Part shown: positions 9,774 through 20,351 of the stretch, one piece after another
Layout: every line of letters begins with the position of its first letter
How positions within the stretch are numbered: the stretch's first letter is position 1
Assembly (NCBI GenBank): GCA_030568195.1
Contig: JAJLTO010000003.1
Location: forward strand, 394,501-458,500
Length of the DNA stretch: 64,000 nt
Direction: 5' to 3'
DNA from: Dipodascopsis uninucleata var. uninucleata
Lineage: Eukaryota; Ascomycota; Lipomycetes; Lipomycetales; Lipomycetaceae
The notes under the pieces: model-generated
Told to the model about the DNA's origin: nothing
The model's input: only the letters and a program-made list of their open reading frames with translations
Database searches by the model: none
Translations under genes and position numbers: made by a program

Positions 9774-12700
9774 CTATACATTAGAATTATCACTCTCAGC
9801 AGACGGCGTCTGTGGATCACTCATGGCATCCATTTTAATTGCGCGAATCCAGGGATCATCAAGTAATTCGACTGCAGAGGCTCGAACGAAAGGATCACGC
9901 TCGAAACATCTCAAAAGAAATTGTAAGCCAAGATCACTAATCTGATCACTAGTAGGCATAGTTGGCTGATGACCGGCAGCAATATGATACATGATAGCCC
10001 ATTCATTGTCTAAATTAGCCCACGGGCGTCTACCAGTAGCCATCTCAAGGACGCAACAGCCCATTGACCATATATCTATGCTTCCATGTCTTCCGGTTCC
10101 ACTACCAGTGATAACTTCTGGCGACATATACATAGGTGTGCCTGTCATACTATTGAGTTTGGTTTTAACAGACATTCCACCAGCTTTGGTTCGGCCCTTT
10201 TGAGCAATCACCTTAGCTGCACCAAAATCAACGAACTTAATTATACCCAAATGATCTAGGAGAATATTTTCCGGTTTAATATCACGATGCACAATTCCTG
10301 ACTGATGAAGATACGCAAGACCCTCAAGCATCTGTAAGGTATAGACTTGACTGACAGTCTCATCTTCAATTCTGCCATGCTTAAGTAGCGACTCCAATGA
10401 GCCTCCTTGGCAATATTCCATAAAAATGAAAACTTTTTCGCGATGTACCTCAACTCCAAAGTACTGCACGATATTGGGGTGATTTAACATTTCAAGAACA
10501 GTCATCTCATCCTTGATTGACTTTACAATATGCCTGATAGATTGTGAATCTTGCAGACGAATTTCCTTAACAGCCATGACGTCACCAGTGTCCAGATTGA
10601 TAGCAGCATATACTGTTCCGAAAGTGCCACCTCCGATATATCTTCCTTGCTGCCACCTAATAGAAACATTAGAAAGAGAAGAAGTTAAAAACATCAAATA
10701 CTGAGTTTCAGAATTACTATCGTCAAGGACTTTGCCAACACTGTGCTGCTCCTCCTGTAATACTTTTCGTGACTCTTCAATATCTTGTAACTTCTTCATC
10801 CAATCTTGACGAATCAGCTGCATTGACTCTTCATCTTCTCTCTCAAGCTCTTTTGATTGAGTTAGAAGTTTCTCTTGTTTCTTCTGTTCTAAAGCTGCAG
10901 CTACACTTGATCTGGCACCCATGATATCGAAGTGAGAAATAAGTAAAGTCATACACCTCGCAACCTTCAGTCTCAGGCGTGAAAAGTCGTCGTCACTGAC
11001 TGCCAAAATATTGATACCTCGTGTCATCATCATCGCGAATTCAAGGGCATTCACAGACCATTGAAAAGTCTTCTTATCTGTAGCTAAGCAATCATCACAT
11101 ACGAAACTGACCCAATCTATACTTAGTTGAATCATCTTCAAAGTACAGCTCGCACGCCTATTAGCATCGAGATACCGAATTGCTCGCTGGCCAACTTCTC
11201 TGGCAAATATAAAATAATGGTTTATCATCTCTTGACAACCAAAATCTTTGCATTGTGATCTAATTGTATCAATACTTGTTATTATAAGCATCGCTAACTT
11301 GAAGAAATTTTTTCGAATTCGAGTAAGTTCGCGGTCAACTCGAGGAAAGTTGGCTCTCTGCTCAATCAATAATTCTGGAGAATCATGCACTGCGTTAGAA
11401 AATTTATTTCTTGCAGACGCAAGTCGCGCCAAAGAGCCATCAGCGACAAGGCGAATTCTGCCAGGTTTAACATCAATCTGAACATCTGGAAGATCCATGC
11501 TTATAATTTCTCCTTCCCAGTGGAAAGACTGTGATGTGCATATAAAGAGAACATATGAATAAGCAGTATCTGTCTCCGGAAGTTCCCTTCTGGAACAGGC
11601 TCGCATTAGCTCCAGAATCATGTCTGGCTTATTTCTAAGCGTGTGGTCAATAACAATATATATGCCTTCATTATTATAGTGCTCTGTTGTTACTAGAACA
11701 TGTCCTGAGAGAACTAGTGAGTGTACTATGAATTGCTGCTGAGATAAGTCAAACGAATATTCACAAGCGTTCTCGAATCTGCTCTCCAGTATTCTTGAAA
11801 ATCTCAGCAATTTTCGATGCAGACCTCTTACATGCTCAATTGTCGAGTTATACCAGCGGTCCAACTCAACAGCACTTGGATGAGAAGGTCCTTTGAGTTG
11901 CCGTTCAAAATAAGAAGTCAGACGTAAAAGAAGCTTGCTGGTTAATAAACTGAATTGTTCAGCAACCTCGATATCGGCTCCATCTACGTATCTGCCAATG
12001 TCCTTGAGGAAATTCCATTCATTCTCCAAATACTCGGCTTCTCGGAGAGTTCTAAAGAATTTCCGACCTTTCGCTCCACCTAAAAGCTTGCGATACAAAA
12101 TTTCTAAATAAAAACTGAGGCCATCCAAGAACACATAGTCAAAGTTCTCATCGATAACTACTGGTAGCTCCCAACCTGGCTCCGGTTCTGTCATGTCTAA
12201 GTAATTAGTCTTAATTTCAACGGCCAGTTGTAATGCTGTTTTTAAAACTTCTAGCATTTGATCCATCATCATCATGGTTGGATTAACTAGCTTTCTGGCA
12301 TAAACTAAACGGGTTCGAATGATTTCCTGGATCAATCTTGTTGGTAAATTTAAGAGAATCAGTAAATCCTCCAGATATGATGGCAAATGCATCTGTTGAA
12401 ATTTTTCACCTTGCTGAATAGATGTTTCTTTCGCTTTGTATATAAGAGGTCCTAAGGTAGATAATATCTTGGTCCGAAAAACATTCGAAATACTTCCTTC
12501 TTTAAACAAGCGTTCAATGAAGGACACCGCTTCAACCATATTACTATCACCTGAATTCTCAGGTATCCGAGTCAAATCTAAATCTTCATTTCCTATCCAT
12601 TTCTTCAGGTTTTGTATTTGAGTCAAAATACTCTCAGAAATTGTGACCCATGATATAAGTGCTTCACATCTAGACTGAAATTCTGGGGAAGCTGTTGCAG

Positions 12701-13556
12701 GCTTATCGGCATGCATAGCAGACGAGCATCTCCATAAACTTTCAGCGTTCTCGATTTTCTTCAAAATATTCTTGATCTGAACCTCTGGAGGGTCTGAATT
12801 GGTATCACGACCCTGTACCTGGAAATTTAATACTTCTTCGATCACATAGTCGACTTGCTTTCTTGAATCTTCCAAAAATTTTCGCTGGCCGGCTAGCGAT
12901 CGCCCACATACTTTTGCTCTGATTTCCAACCACATTTCCACATCCGAATGTAACTTTGCTGAAGTCTGATTACCTTGTAACTTTCTTTTTTCTGATCGCA
13001 CAACCTCCCCCGTAAGGACTGATGATAGCATGGCCTGCCATTCCAATCTGTCTCTATTCTTAGGATTTTCCAGTTCCTCTGTAGAAGGCATTTCCTTTGC
13101 ATGACCAAGAGGAGTGGATATTCTTGGAAGAAATTCTGAATCAAACATGTCAAATTGGAAGTCCGTACGAATTGGAAACTCTACGGCAGGTGAATCATCT
13201 TCTCCATCTGAATCAAAGTGTTGAGAAATTCCTCGAGTGTAATAGTCGTCATCATAGTCATTTTTCATCTTCTTAAGGTAATATCTTTGCTGGCCCTCGA
13301 AGTCTTCTGTTGCTCGCGGCATCCCAGGTGATCCATGCTGACTTGAACTCTGCCCTGATATGGACTGAATTTGTTTTCTAACACCTATATGATTGCTCGA
13401 CGATCTGACTTTCCTTGATAGTGCATCATTAGAGTGTAGAGGCCGTCGTGAAGGAGCGTAAGTACCCGATGGAACCCTCACTGCTGAAGGGCGGAGGCTC
13501 TTAGAATCGCCATTCTGACCCGATTCCTTGAGAGTGTTCGTTCCGTTAAAACTCAT
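9774..13556 (-). CDS. SSK2: MAP kinase kinase kinase of the osmotic-stress (HOG/SAPK) pathway, Ssk2/Ssk22/Wis4 type
   Basis: This intronless gene encodes 1260 aa from the first ATG at 13556; the open frame upstream to 13655 begins with GTG. The C-terminal kinase domain spans about residues 973-1238. The glycine loop is IGGGTFGTVY, the ATP lysine lies in MAVKEIRL (about 997), the catalytic loop is HRDIKPEN (HRD about 1090) and the metal-binding DFG is about 1110. The activation segment SMTGTPMYMSPE is MEKK-like. The roughly 950-residue N-terminal region has the extended helical layout of Ssk2/Wis4, where response regulator Ssk1/Mcs4 binds and relieves autoinhibition. A Glu/Gln/Lys-rich coiled-coil-like segment (LEQKKQEKLLTQSKELERE) precedes the kinase. 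It should phosphorylate a Pbs2/Wis1 MAPKK. Ssk2 versus Wis4 is a naming matter; the single gene probably covers both roles. Confidence 0.93.
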   Translation of the reverse strand: MSFNGTNTLKESGQNGDSKSLRPSAVRVPSGTYAPSRRPLHSNDALSRKVRSSSNHIGVRKQIQSISGQSSSQHGSPGMPRATEDFEGQQRYYLKKMKNDYDDDYYTRGISQHFDSDGEDDSPAVEFPIRTDFQFDMFDSEFLPRISTPLGHAKEMPSTEELENPKNRDRLEWQAMLSSVLTGEVVRSEKRKLQGNQTSAKLHSDVEMWLEIRAKVCGRSLAGQRKFLEDSRKQVDYVIEEVLNFQVQGRDTNSDPPEVQIKNILKKIENAESLWRCSSAMHADKPATASPEFQSRCEALISWVTISESILTQIQNLKKWIGNEDLDLTRIPENSGDSNMVEAVSFIERLFKEGSISNVFRTKILSTLGPLIYKAKETSIQQGEKFQQMHLPSYLEDLLILLNLPTRLIQEIIRTRLVYARKLVNPTMMMMDQMLEVLKTALQLAVEIKTNYLDMTEPEPGWELPVVIDENFDYVFLDGLSFYLEILYRKLLGGAKGRKFFRTLREAEYLENEWNFLKDIGRYVDGADIEVAEQFSLLTSKLLLRLTSYFERQLKGPSHPSAVELDRWYNSTIEHVRGLHRKLLRFSRILESRFENACEYSFDLSQQQFIVHSLVLSGHVLVTTEHYNNEGIYIVIDHTLRNKPDMILELMRACSRRELPETDTAYSYVLFICTSQSFHWEGEIISMDLPDVQIDVKPGRIRLVADGSLARLASARNKFSNAVHDSPELLIEQRANFPRVDRELTRIRKNFFKLAMLIITSIDTIRSQCKDFGCQEMINHYFIFAREVGQRAIRYLDANRRASCTLKMIQLSIDWVSFVCDDCLATDKKTFQWSVNALEFAMMMTRGINILAVSDDDFSRLRLKVARCMTLLISHFDIMGARSSVAAALEQKKQEKLLTQSKELEREDEESMQLIRQDWMKKLQDIEESRKVLQEEQHSVGKVLDDSNSETQYLMFLTSSLSNVSIRWQQGRYIGGGTFGTVYAAINLDTGDVMAVKEIRLQDSQSIRHIVKSIKDEMTVLEMLNHPNIVQYFGVEVHREKVFIFMEYCQGGSLESLLKHGRIEDETVSQVYTLQMLEGLAYLHQSGIVHRDIKPENILLDHLGIIKFVDFGAAKVIAQKGRTKAGGMSVKTKLNSMTGTPMYMSPEVITGSGTGRHGSIDIWSMGCCVLEMATGRRPWANLDNEWAIMYHIAAGHQPTMPTSDQISDLGLQFLLRCFERDPFVRASAVELLDDPWIRAIKMDAMSDPQTPSAESDNSNV

Positions 13557-14040
13557 ATTTGCGAGGGAAAAAATATCCTCAGAGTAAGACACCCTACAGA
13601 TTGCTATTATGTTTCCCTTTAGATTTCTATGGCTGTTGATTCGTTTGATCTCCACTGTAGAGTTCTGTCGAAGATAATCGCCCTATCAAAACTTCTACGG
13701 ACCTCTGAGATCATTGAAAACCCTAATACATGATTATATGGTGAACCTATCGCGAAGTATTTGAAGTATGGCAAAATTTTTAGGCAGTAGGAAGATAAAG
13801 GCCAGTCTATAAGTACCCAGTATCTTCAAGCAATGATATTTTAGTATGAATAATACAAAGAAAATTTGCAAAGAAAATATGGAAACTATGATACCTCTAG
13901 ATGAACATTAAAATTATTCAGTATTAGTAGTAACTGTCCAAAAAGAACTAAACATGAACCTTGTCATCGACAGATAGCAGACATCAAAACGGGATACACC
14001 ATAAAATGAATAAAAATTAATTAGACCAGTAGACAGTAAG
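13557..14040. other. Intergenic between two co-directional genes
   Basis: This region contains the 5' region of the MAPKKK gene and the 3' region of the MDM1-type gene. It is AT-rich and no feature is recognised. Confidence 0.6.
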
Positions 14041-17000
14041 TTAGGTGCTAGATTCCTTGATTTCTGGGAAAAGCTCCTGTACAACAGTGTCTACAATTAG
14101 ACAAATGACATGAAGATTTAGAATTCTATTCTGAAGCATAGCAAACACTTTTCTAGATGCATGCCTCGCATTGGATGACCCTACTACCTTCGCAGCTAGA
14201 TCTTGCACCAGCGTATCTAAAAGGAAAGAAGCCTCGCTTTTGGTCTTTGCTTGTTCCTTAGTAGTTCTTACAATTGGTGGATCTAAGCGTTTTGTACCAT
14301 TTGGCCACAATTTTTCTCTGATTAAATTCAACATATTCATAATCATGCCTTCCTCGGCTAGTCCATCAATTTGCTCTTTAATTTTTCGCTCTATTGTACC
14401 TCCGAGTAGCTGTTGTAGCACCACCACACTCGCTCGTCCGCGAAGCCAGTTATTTCCTTTGTTAAGATCAAAGAGTTCCAGAAAGAGATCACATATCGGC
14501 TTTATAAAAGGCTCTTCACCGCCTTTACTACTTGCAACTTCTTCATACGAGTTAAGTTCAGCTTCAACTTCTGCTATTGCGCGAGGATCATCTTTAGAGG
14601 AGTCGCTATATTTAAATAAGTCATCTTTCGATTTCGATAGAACCGACGAAGGCCTTTTACCAATCTTTCGTATATCAGCGGAAGCAATAGAAGGTGCATC
14701 ATACGCTGACTTGGACATTTGAGAAAGCAAAGAGGCGCTGCTAGATCCCATATTGCTTCGAGCTTTACCATTAGACTTCATATATTGCTGATCACGAGAT
14801 GGTATTAAGGAAGTACCAAGATTTCCTGTATAGTCAACCATGAAGTTACCAAAGATATCTTCCACGCCATCTTGCAAGGTATTATATAACTTTGTTACGA
14901 GTTCACTCGATTGTGCTCTAAAACTCGACGATCTATATTTATCATTATACCTCGCGACACTTGAATGTGAGTAATGGAACTCTTGAGAAGATAGAAATGA
15001 TCTCAGTTCACGACTATGACAGACTTCTGGCATTTTCAATAAAGCTTGGAGATAGTTTTCAAGACCACTCTTTCTCGCTTCTATAAAAGATTTTTGAAAT
15101 TTGAGCATTGATACACCTTTTTTAGGAAAATCTAAATTATTTACTTGTGGAAATTTGTGACGTAAGTGTTGGTGAAGCTGAAAAAATTCACTATACCGTC
15201 TTGCAACGATCCATCTGGTAGGTTCAGAGCCATCGAAGCCTGCTCTGTTAACTTCTATAATATAGAGTGCATAAGCCTTTCCTCCTTCTTGATCAGTAAC
15301 CGCAGATTGAATTTTGATCGTCGATCTGCCGTATAAACCACTATCGCTTTCTTGCACAATATATTGCTGTCTTTGTAATTCTTTTCTTCTTATTTCACGC
15401 TCCAAACTTGCTTTTGACTTCGATAGAATACGTAGATCAGCAACATTGTTTGTAAGTTCAGCTTTTTTGAGAAGTGTCTCAAGAACAGCACCTTGACTTG
15501 TAAGATTATCGATACTATCAGTGAGATGTTGAATGGCTTCAGCTAAACCCAAGTCGCCTGGTTCTGCTCTATGGATACCAAAAGCAGTGCTTGTTACATC
15601 ACTATCGTCAACGTAACTCTCATCTTCAGAAGACAAACTGTCATCAGAGTATATTTCTCTTGTATTTTCCTCAAAAAGCGCTCCTTCAGAGGGAAAAATA
15701 TTACTCTCATTATCTTGTGGCTGCCCGAAGAGATCAGAGCGCAAACTAGAAGTAGCCGCCGATCTTGTCGTATTTGAACGTTCAATGGGTTCAAGAGCAC
15801 TCATTGATAATGAATCGAGAGATGATCTAGGAGAGTCCGAAGAATTCTGTGTTTCTACAATGGACTCATCATTAGCAGAGTACTTTTGATTATTAGAAGA
15901 TGTAGCTGAAATATTACTGCTCGTATCATCTCCTCCAGGTTGAGATTGCATTATATCATCAAAAGCTGCTTGTACAGCTTGAACAACATCATCTTCTGGT
16001 TGCACGGAAATAGAAAGACCATCAGAATCCATCTCCACGCTTTTTCTGTCAGCAGCTATATAATCTGGCTCGACATTCAGAGTGCCCACGTCAATATCAT
16101 TAGGGTCATCTAATAAGCCAACATGATAGTCATCAACGGTCCCCTTCGTTATTTGACTTTCTGACTCAGGATCTGTTGAAGTTAAATATTTTAGAAAAAT
16201 ATCCGAACTTTTGAACCTCGCTAAATCTTCTTCCTGAAGAACATCATACACTTGTCTCTGAGCTTTCAGTATGGCTCTACGGGCCGTTTTATAATCATTT
16301 GGGGTACTGATTGGACTATCTAGAAACCTCGTAACATCACTTTTGAGTTTTTGAGGGATGTTTAGTAAAGGCTCATTGAAGTAAGATATATAAATCTGGC
16401 TTATATCCTCTTTATCAGCAGAACTCCATGTTTCTGACGTCGACCAAGTAATGGAGTTTGGATCATCATCGCTGTCGTCATCATCGTTCTCAAGCGGGTT
16501 TTTAAATCCATCGACAACAAGCCAGAATTGTAATAGCACGGTCCGCTTGTGTCGATCCATATATTCCTGTTACCACCGTCAATAAATATTCAATAGCGTC
16601 AACTAATAGATACGAGGCATAACTTACCATGAAATACGAAAGGCCAGCAGCGCTTTGTAATAGTTGTTGTACGTTGTAATCTTCTCGGGGATCATGATTG
16701 TTAGATGTGGAAATGGAAGTGCCCTATAATTAGAGTTAGCTTTCAATCTAAAAATCATAATCTTGTTTATATATAAACCCTACCTTCTTTTTAGAAGTTG
16801 GAGACTTGCTCTCATTTGTGAGATCGGCAATTTTAGCGTCTATAAGTCTACGGGCATTCTTCAGACGTCTAATATAAAGGTTGTCATTACCGTCCTTCAT
16901 TGCTCGCTTAAGCTGAATGGTAATATCATACCGGAGCCGACGAGCCTCGGAAAGAAGAGTACATCGTCTAATACCTCTCACGAATTTCTCGTAAGTTCGT

Positions 17001-18001
17001 TCATCAGACTTGGCCGTAAGTCGTACTACAGGAGGACCAGTCTTACTGTTTATAGGGCTCGCATGCTTATCAAGCACAGCCCTAAGACGTTGAACAGCTT
17101 TGCGATCTTGTAGTGTAGAGCTAGCATATCTTTGAATTAGTTGATTCCATGTATCTGGATCCTCCAATGCAGATATTATCGGCATAATGACTGAGTATGA
17201 TACTATTTCTTGTACCAAAATAAATACTGCGCGAGACTGTGATTCAGTCTCTGGTAAAATATAAGGTAAAATAGATCCAATCAATTTTCTTATCCACTGT
17301 TTCTCAGCAATTCTAGGATCTGGTGCCTTTAAAGAAGCTGCTGGATGAAGCTCACCGTCCGCATATTTAGACGCGAGAGCGATATCTAGTTCTCTAGACT
17401 CTGTAAAATGCTTATTCAAATTCTTGCCGTGTAAAGCAGTTTCAGCAGCAGCAAAGTCAGAAACATGCTTGGTGAGAATGGGGATGATCTTTTTCATAGT
17501 AAAGACCACCATATCAATTTTAAGTAAGCGATCACGCATCTGTTCTACTGCTACCCTGATCGTATTTTCAACTTGAGCTGGAAAAGATGCATCCACGGAG
17601 ATATGCGAATACCATGACAAGATGAAATCCCTCAAAATATATTCTATTAAAAGATCCAGCGATCCAGATATGACGAAAGATGGAGGGTATAAGGGCCTTG
17701 CTGCAACTTTATCTTCCGACAAAGATTTCATTTCCTTATCCCATTCGCCTGGTACCGCAAATGCGTAAGCTGGAAATCGAACTTTTCTGAATTCTTCAAC
17801 ATTTCCGCCCGACACTGGTGACGTATGTTTATAAAAATATCCTACAGCAGCTAAAGCGAGAATTGCACAAACAAAAGTCCCTAATAAAAAAGACTCTACA
17901 GCTAGCCTCACAGAGTAGTTGTCACGAATAAATAAAATACATCCAAGAATGATCGAAACACCTGCCACCACTGTCGGTATCGAAAGTCGCTTCTGTGACA
18001 T
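14041..18001 (-). CDS. MDM1: MDM1-type protein: transmembrane, PXA, RGS, PX and nexin-C domains
   Basis: This gene encodes a membrane-anchored sorting-nexin relative. Yeast Mdm1 tethers ER to vacuole and lipid droplets. Three minus-strand exons are 18001-16784, 16723-16628 (96 nt) and 16566-14041, all in phase 0, giving 1279 aa. Two N-terminal hydrophobic segments (about 7-55) are followed by a PXA domain (about 75-320). An RGS domain starts across exons 2 and 3: YFM|EYMDRHKRTVLLQFWLVVDGFKNPLE, with an acidic insert NDDDDSDDD. Further on come a coiled coil, a PX domain with the phosphoinositide-binding RRYSEF motif, and a C-terminal nexin domain (NKGNNWLRGRASVVVLQQLLGGTIERK). Intron 1 (60 nt, 16724-16783) has the weak donor GTAGGG but a good branch point GCTAAC. 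The frame upstream of 18001 opens with TTG, so the ATG at 18001 is taken. Confidence 0.92.
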
Positions 18002-19115
18002 TTCGGTCAAGATCAAGTCATAATGGATGCACACGCACAATGCCCTTGGCTTGTATCTGCTCTTCTGATGGCAATTAAGTAAAAAAAGTCCTGTTCAATT
18101 TTGATTCTATGCCCTTCAGCAATATATTATGCTCTTTATTATTCTTCCTCCACAGTTGTTAAGAAATTAACTGGGATTCGCCTACCGTTAAAGCCTACCG
18201 TTTGAACCGTTTTAACCGTTAATCTCCCGAGAGTATGCTGCCCTTACTTCAAATAAAAAATTCCTGCTATGACTTCAGAGTCTTTGTCACAATCAAAATT
18301 TAATAATAATCTTGTACAAGTGCTGCTTTTAAATTTCTGATAAGACTGTATATCTGATCGATATTTTTTACGATGAAGGTATGATAATCAAGGCGAAGAA
18401 AACACAAGCTATGATGCCCTAGCCTGCATTTCCATTTTCAATCTACAAAATTCCAGCACTACGGTCTAGCGTCGTCAATACCTATTTGTAAATACAAAGC
18501 ACCAGCGACGCGTTTTGCGCATATGAGAGTCATGTAAGTGGCTTCAATGATAACAATTCAATATTGTGAATATCTCTAGTGCCTAAAAGTATCAAAAAAG
18601 CGAGCATATACAGCATCTGCTCGAATTCTATATTATGCCATATTTAAGCATATAGCTTTCATAATACAATAAGTAGTATATACAACCTCACGGACAATCA
18701 AACCAAACAGAGGTTATTTCAAACGAATACTGAAGTACCATTTCAAATGAATTCCCCGAATAATAATATAATTCTTGGCAGGCACTCGCAGCTTGAGACA
18801 TAATTTGAAGACTGTATCGTGAAAATCGAAATTGCGCACAGTGACGAGAATATAAAGAATATAGTCAAAAAACCAAAAGAAACCGGAAAAAACCAAAAAA
18901 ATTTTTAACAATTAAGAGAAAAAAGAATCTTACAACCAAACTTAAGAATGGAACAACTATTGTACAGTAATAAGATAGGGATATAGGATAACAAACATAC
19001 TAAACCAAACCGAAAAAAAAAACCATAGTTGTGTTCAATGCTCGTACAACCGAATCAAAATAAACACAAGAGTAGGAAATTAACCAAACACACGACAGGT
19101 ATCTACAAATGATCG
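18002..19115. other. Intergenic, promoter side of the MDM1-type gene
   Basis: This 1.1-kb region runs from the MDM1-type start to the 3' end of the next gene. It contains the ACCGTT array described separately, and A-rich tracts at 18880-19030. The 65-codon frame at 18714-18911 is low-complexity and unsupported. Confidence 0.6.
18184..18220. repeat. Four-copy ACCGTT (AACGGT) array
   Basis: ACCGTT occurs at 18184, 18197, 18206 and 18215, all in one orientation, spaced 13, 9 and 9 bp, about 180 bp upstream of the MDM1-type ATG. On the gene's sense strand it reads AACGGT, which resembles the core recognised by Myb-type DNA-binding domains (YAACGG). A regulatory role is inferred. Confidence 0.6.
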
Positions 19116-19715
19116 CTATACATTAATGAACCGCTTGATTTCTTTGGTGATTAAGAAAGCTCGCTGTATCAGACTCGGCAGCGCTTGAGCGTCAAAGCCT
19201 ATCTTGCTTGAATCTTTCTTCGACTCTTGGTCTTCGATAGGCGTAGACCCGTCTATTAACATACCATTTACCACAATTTCAGCTTCAGATTCGGATTCTC
19301 CATCCCAAGCATCCTCATTAACAAAATTCTCGTCACAAGAAGCATAATCAGTGTTGCTAGATTGTAGTTGGCCAGATAATTTATTGAGTAAGGACTCGCG
19401 AGTTGAAGAGGATCTATATCGCGGCGAAAGTGATACACCTCCGTCGCATATCTCATCCTCAGATATTTCGTCTTTATTATCCGCTAGTGCTACAATAGCC
19501 TCCGCTTCTTCTAACGTCGTTGTCGGAATTTTTTGTCGTTGGATTTGACTACCATGTACTGTAATCATCAATTGTCGTAGAGGCTCAACTGTCTTTGCAA
19601 ACTCTCGGATATTCCTTAGATGCGTGATCACTATCTCTTGATTATTCTCTATTGTAGACGGTACAGATAGTTCATCATCCATGTCTTGAAAATCATCATC
19701 CCAGGTCTCATTCAT
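19116..19715 (-). CDS. Small acidic protein with WDDDF motif, function unknown
   Basis: This single open frame encodes 199 aa from the ATG at 19715; the frame extends five codons further only to a GTG. The protein begins MNETWDDDFQDMDDEL, then a predicted helix (EIVITHLRNIREFAKTVEPLRQLM), acidic and Ser-rich linkers, a second acidic tryptophan motif (EDAWDGESESEAE), and a C-terminal helix ALPSLIQRAFLITKEIKRFI. No catalytic or membrane signature is visible. WDDDF-type acidic motifs followed by a helix occur in spindle-pole and septation proteins such as Byr4/Bfa1 and SepH/Cdc7. The resemblance is only to short motifs, so no function is assigned. Codon use looks normal and the frame is clean, so I consider it real. 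It is divergent from GCN20 with a 636-bp shared promoter. Confidence 0.65.
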   Translation of the reverse strand: MNETWDDDFQDMDDELSVPSTIENNQEIVITHLRNIREFAKTVEPLRQLMITVHGSQIQRQKIPTTTLEEAEAIVALADNKDEISEDEICDGGVSLSPRYRSSSTRESLLNKLSGQLQSSNTDYASCDENFVNEDAWDGESESEAEIVVNGMLIDGSTPIEDQESKKDSSKIGFDAQALPSLIQRAFLITKEIKRFINV

Positions 19716-20351
19716 GGCTAAATGCACAAGATCTCAATTAGTAACTCCGTTCAAGTGCATTTGGCTCGATCGTTCGTTGCATAATAAAAATCGAACGAAC
19801 CTGTTGAGACGCGACGATCTCGAGCCTTCTCGTCGAGGAAACTAATCCTCCTTTCACGCAGGTCCATGTCCATGTTAGTATCTTGCGTAATTTCTTCAAA
19901 TTATAGATCGGAAACCATTTATTTTATCTTTAAACTTGTATAAAGATCTGCTGAGTCGTGTTGATTTTGCGTATTTTACCTGCTATTTTGTTGTTTTGTT
20001 CTCTTCTACTGAATGTGGCACTACTTCTAACCTTATTAGGAAGCATTCTCTTTTGAATTCCTTATTTGACAACCATTTCCATATATGGTTGAAGCGCTAA
20101 ATTGGGAGCATCTAGCAGTGGAGTAGTTTTTTCGCTTTGGTGAGGAAGATAAATAATTTTGGAATAAGAGCGAGCAGGAGACCAATATAAGTCGAATATT
20201 GTAGTCTAATAACTCAACGCTTTGAGTAATAGAGTATAAAGAAGTATAGGTCAATATTATAGACTGAAAGGAAATCTCATACGGTACTGTCTATTACACA
20301 AGATCTATAATACTTGCCATTAAGCGAAGGAGACAAGAGAGAAAAGAAGAA
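19716..20351. other. Divergent promoter region
   Basis: This 636-bp spacer lies between the small acidic-protein gene (-) and GCN20 (+). A purine-rich leader (AAGCGAAGGAGACAAGAGAG) immediately precedes the GCN20 ATG. No other gene is seen. Confidence 0.6.

Noticed and set aside
14171-14722. 183-codon frame antisense to the MDM1-type gene
   Set aside because: It lies entirely opposite the conserved nexin-C coding region and has no independent similarity.
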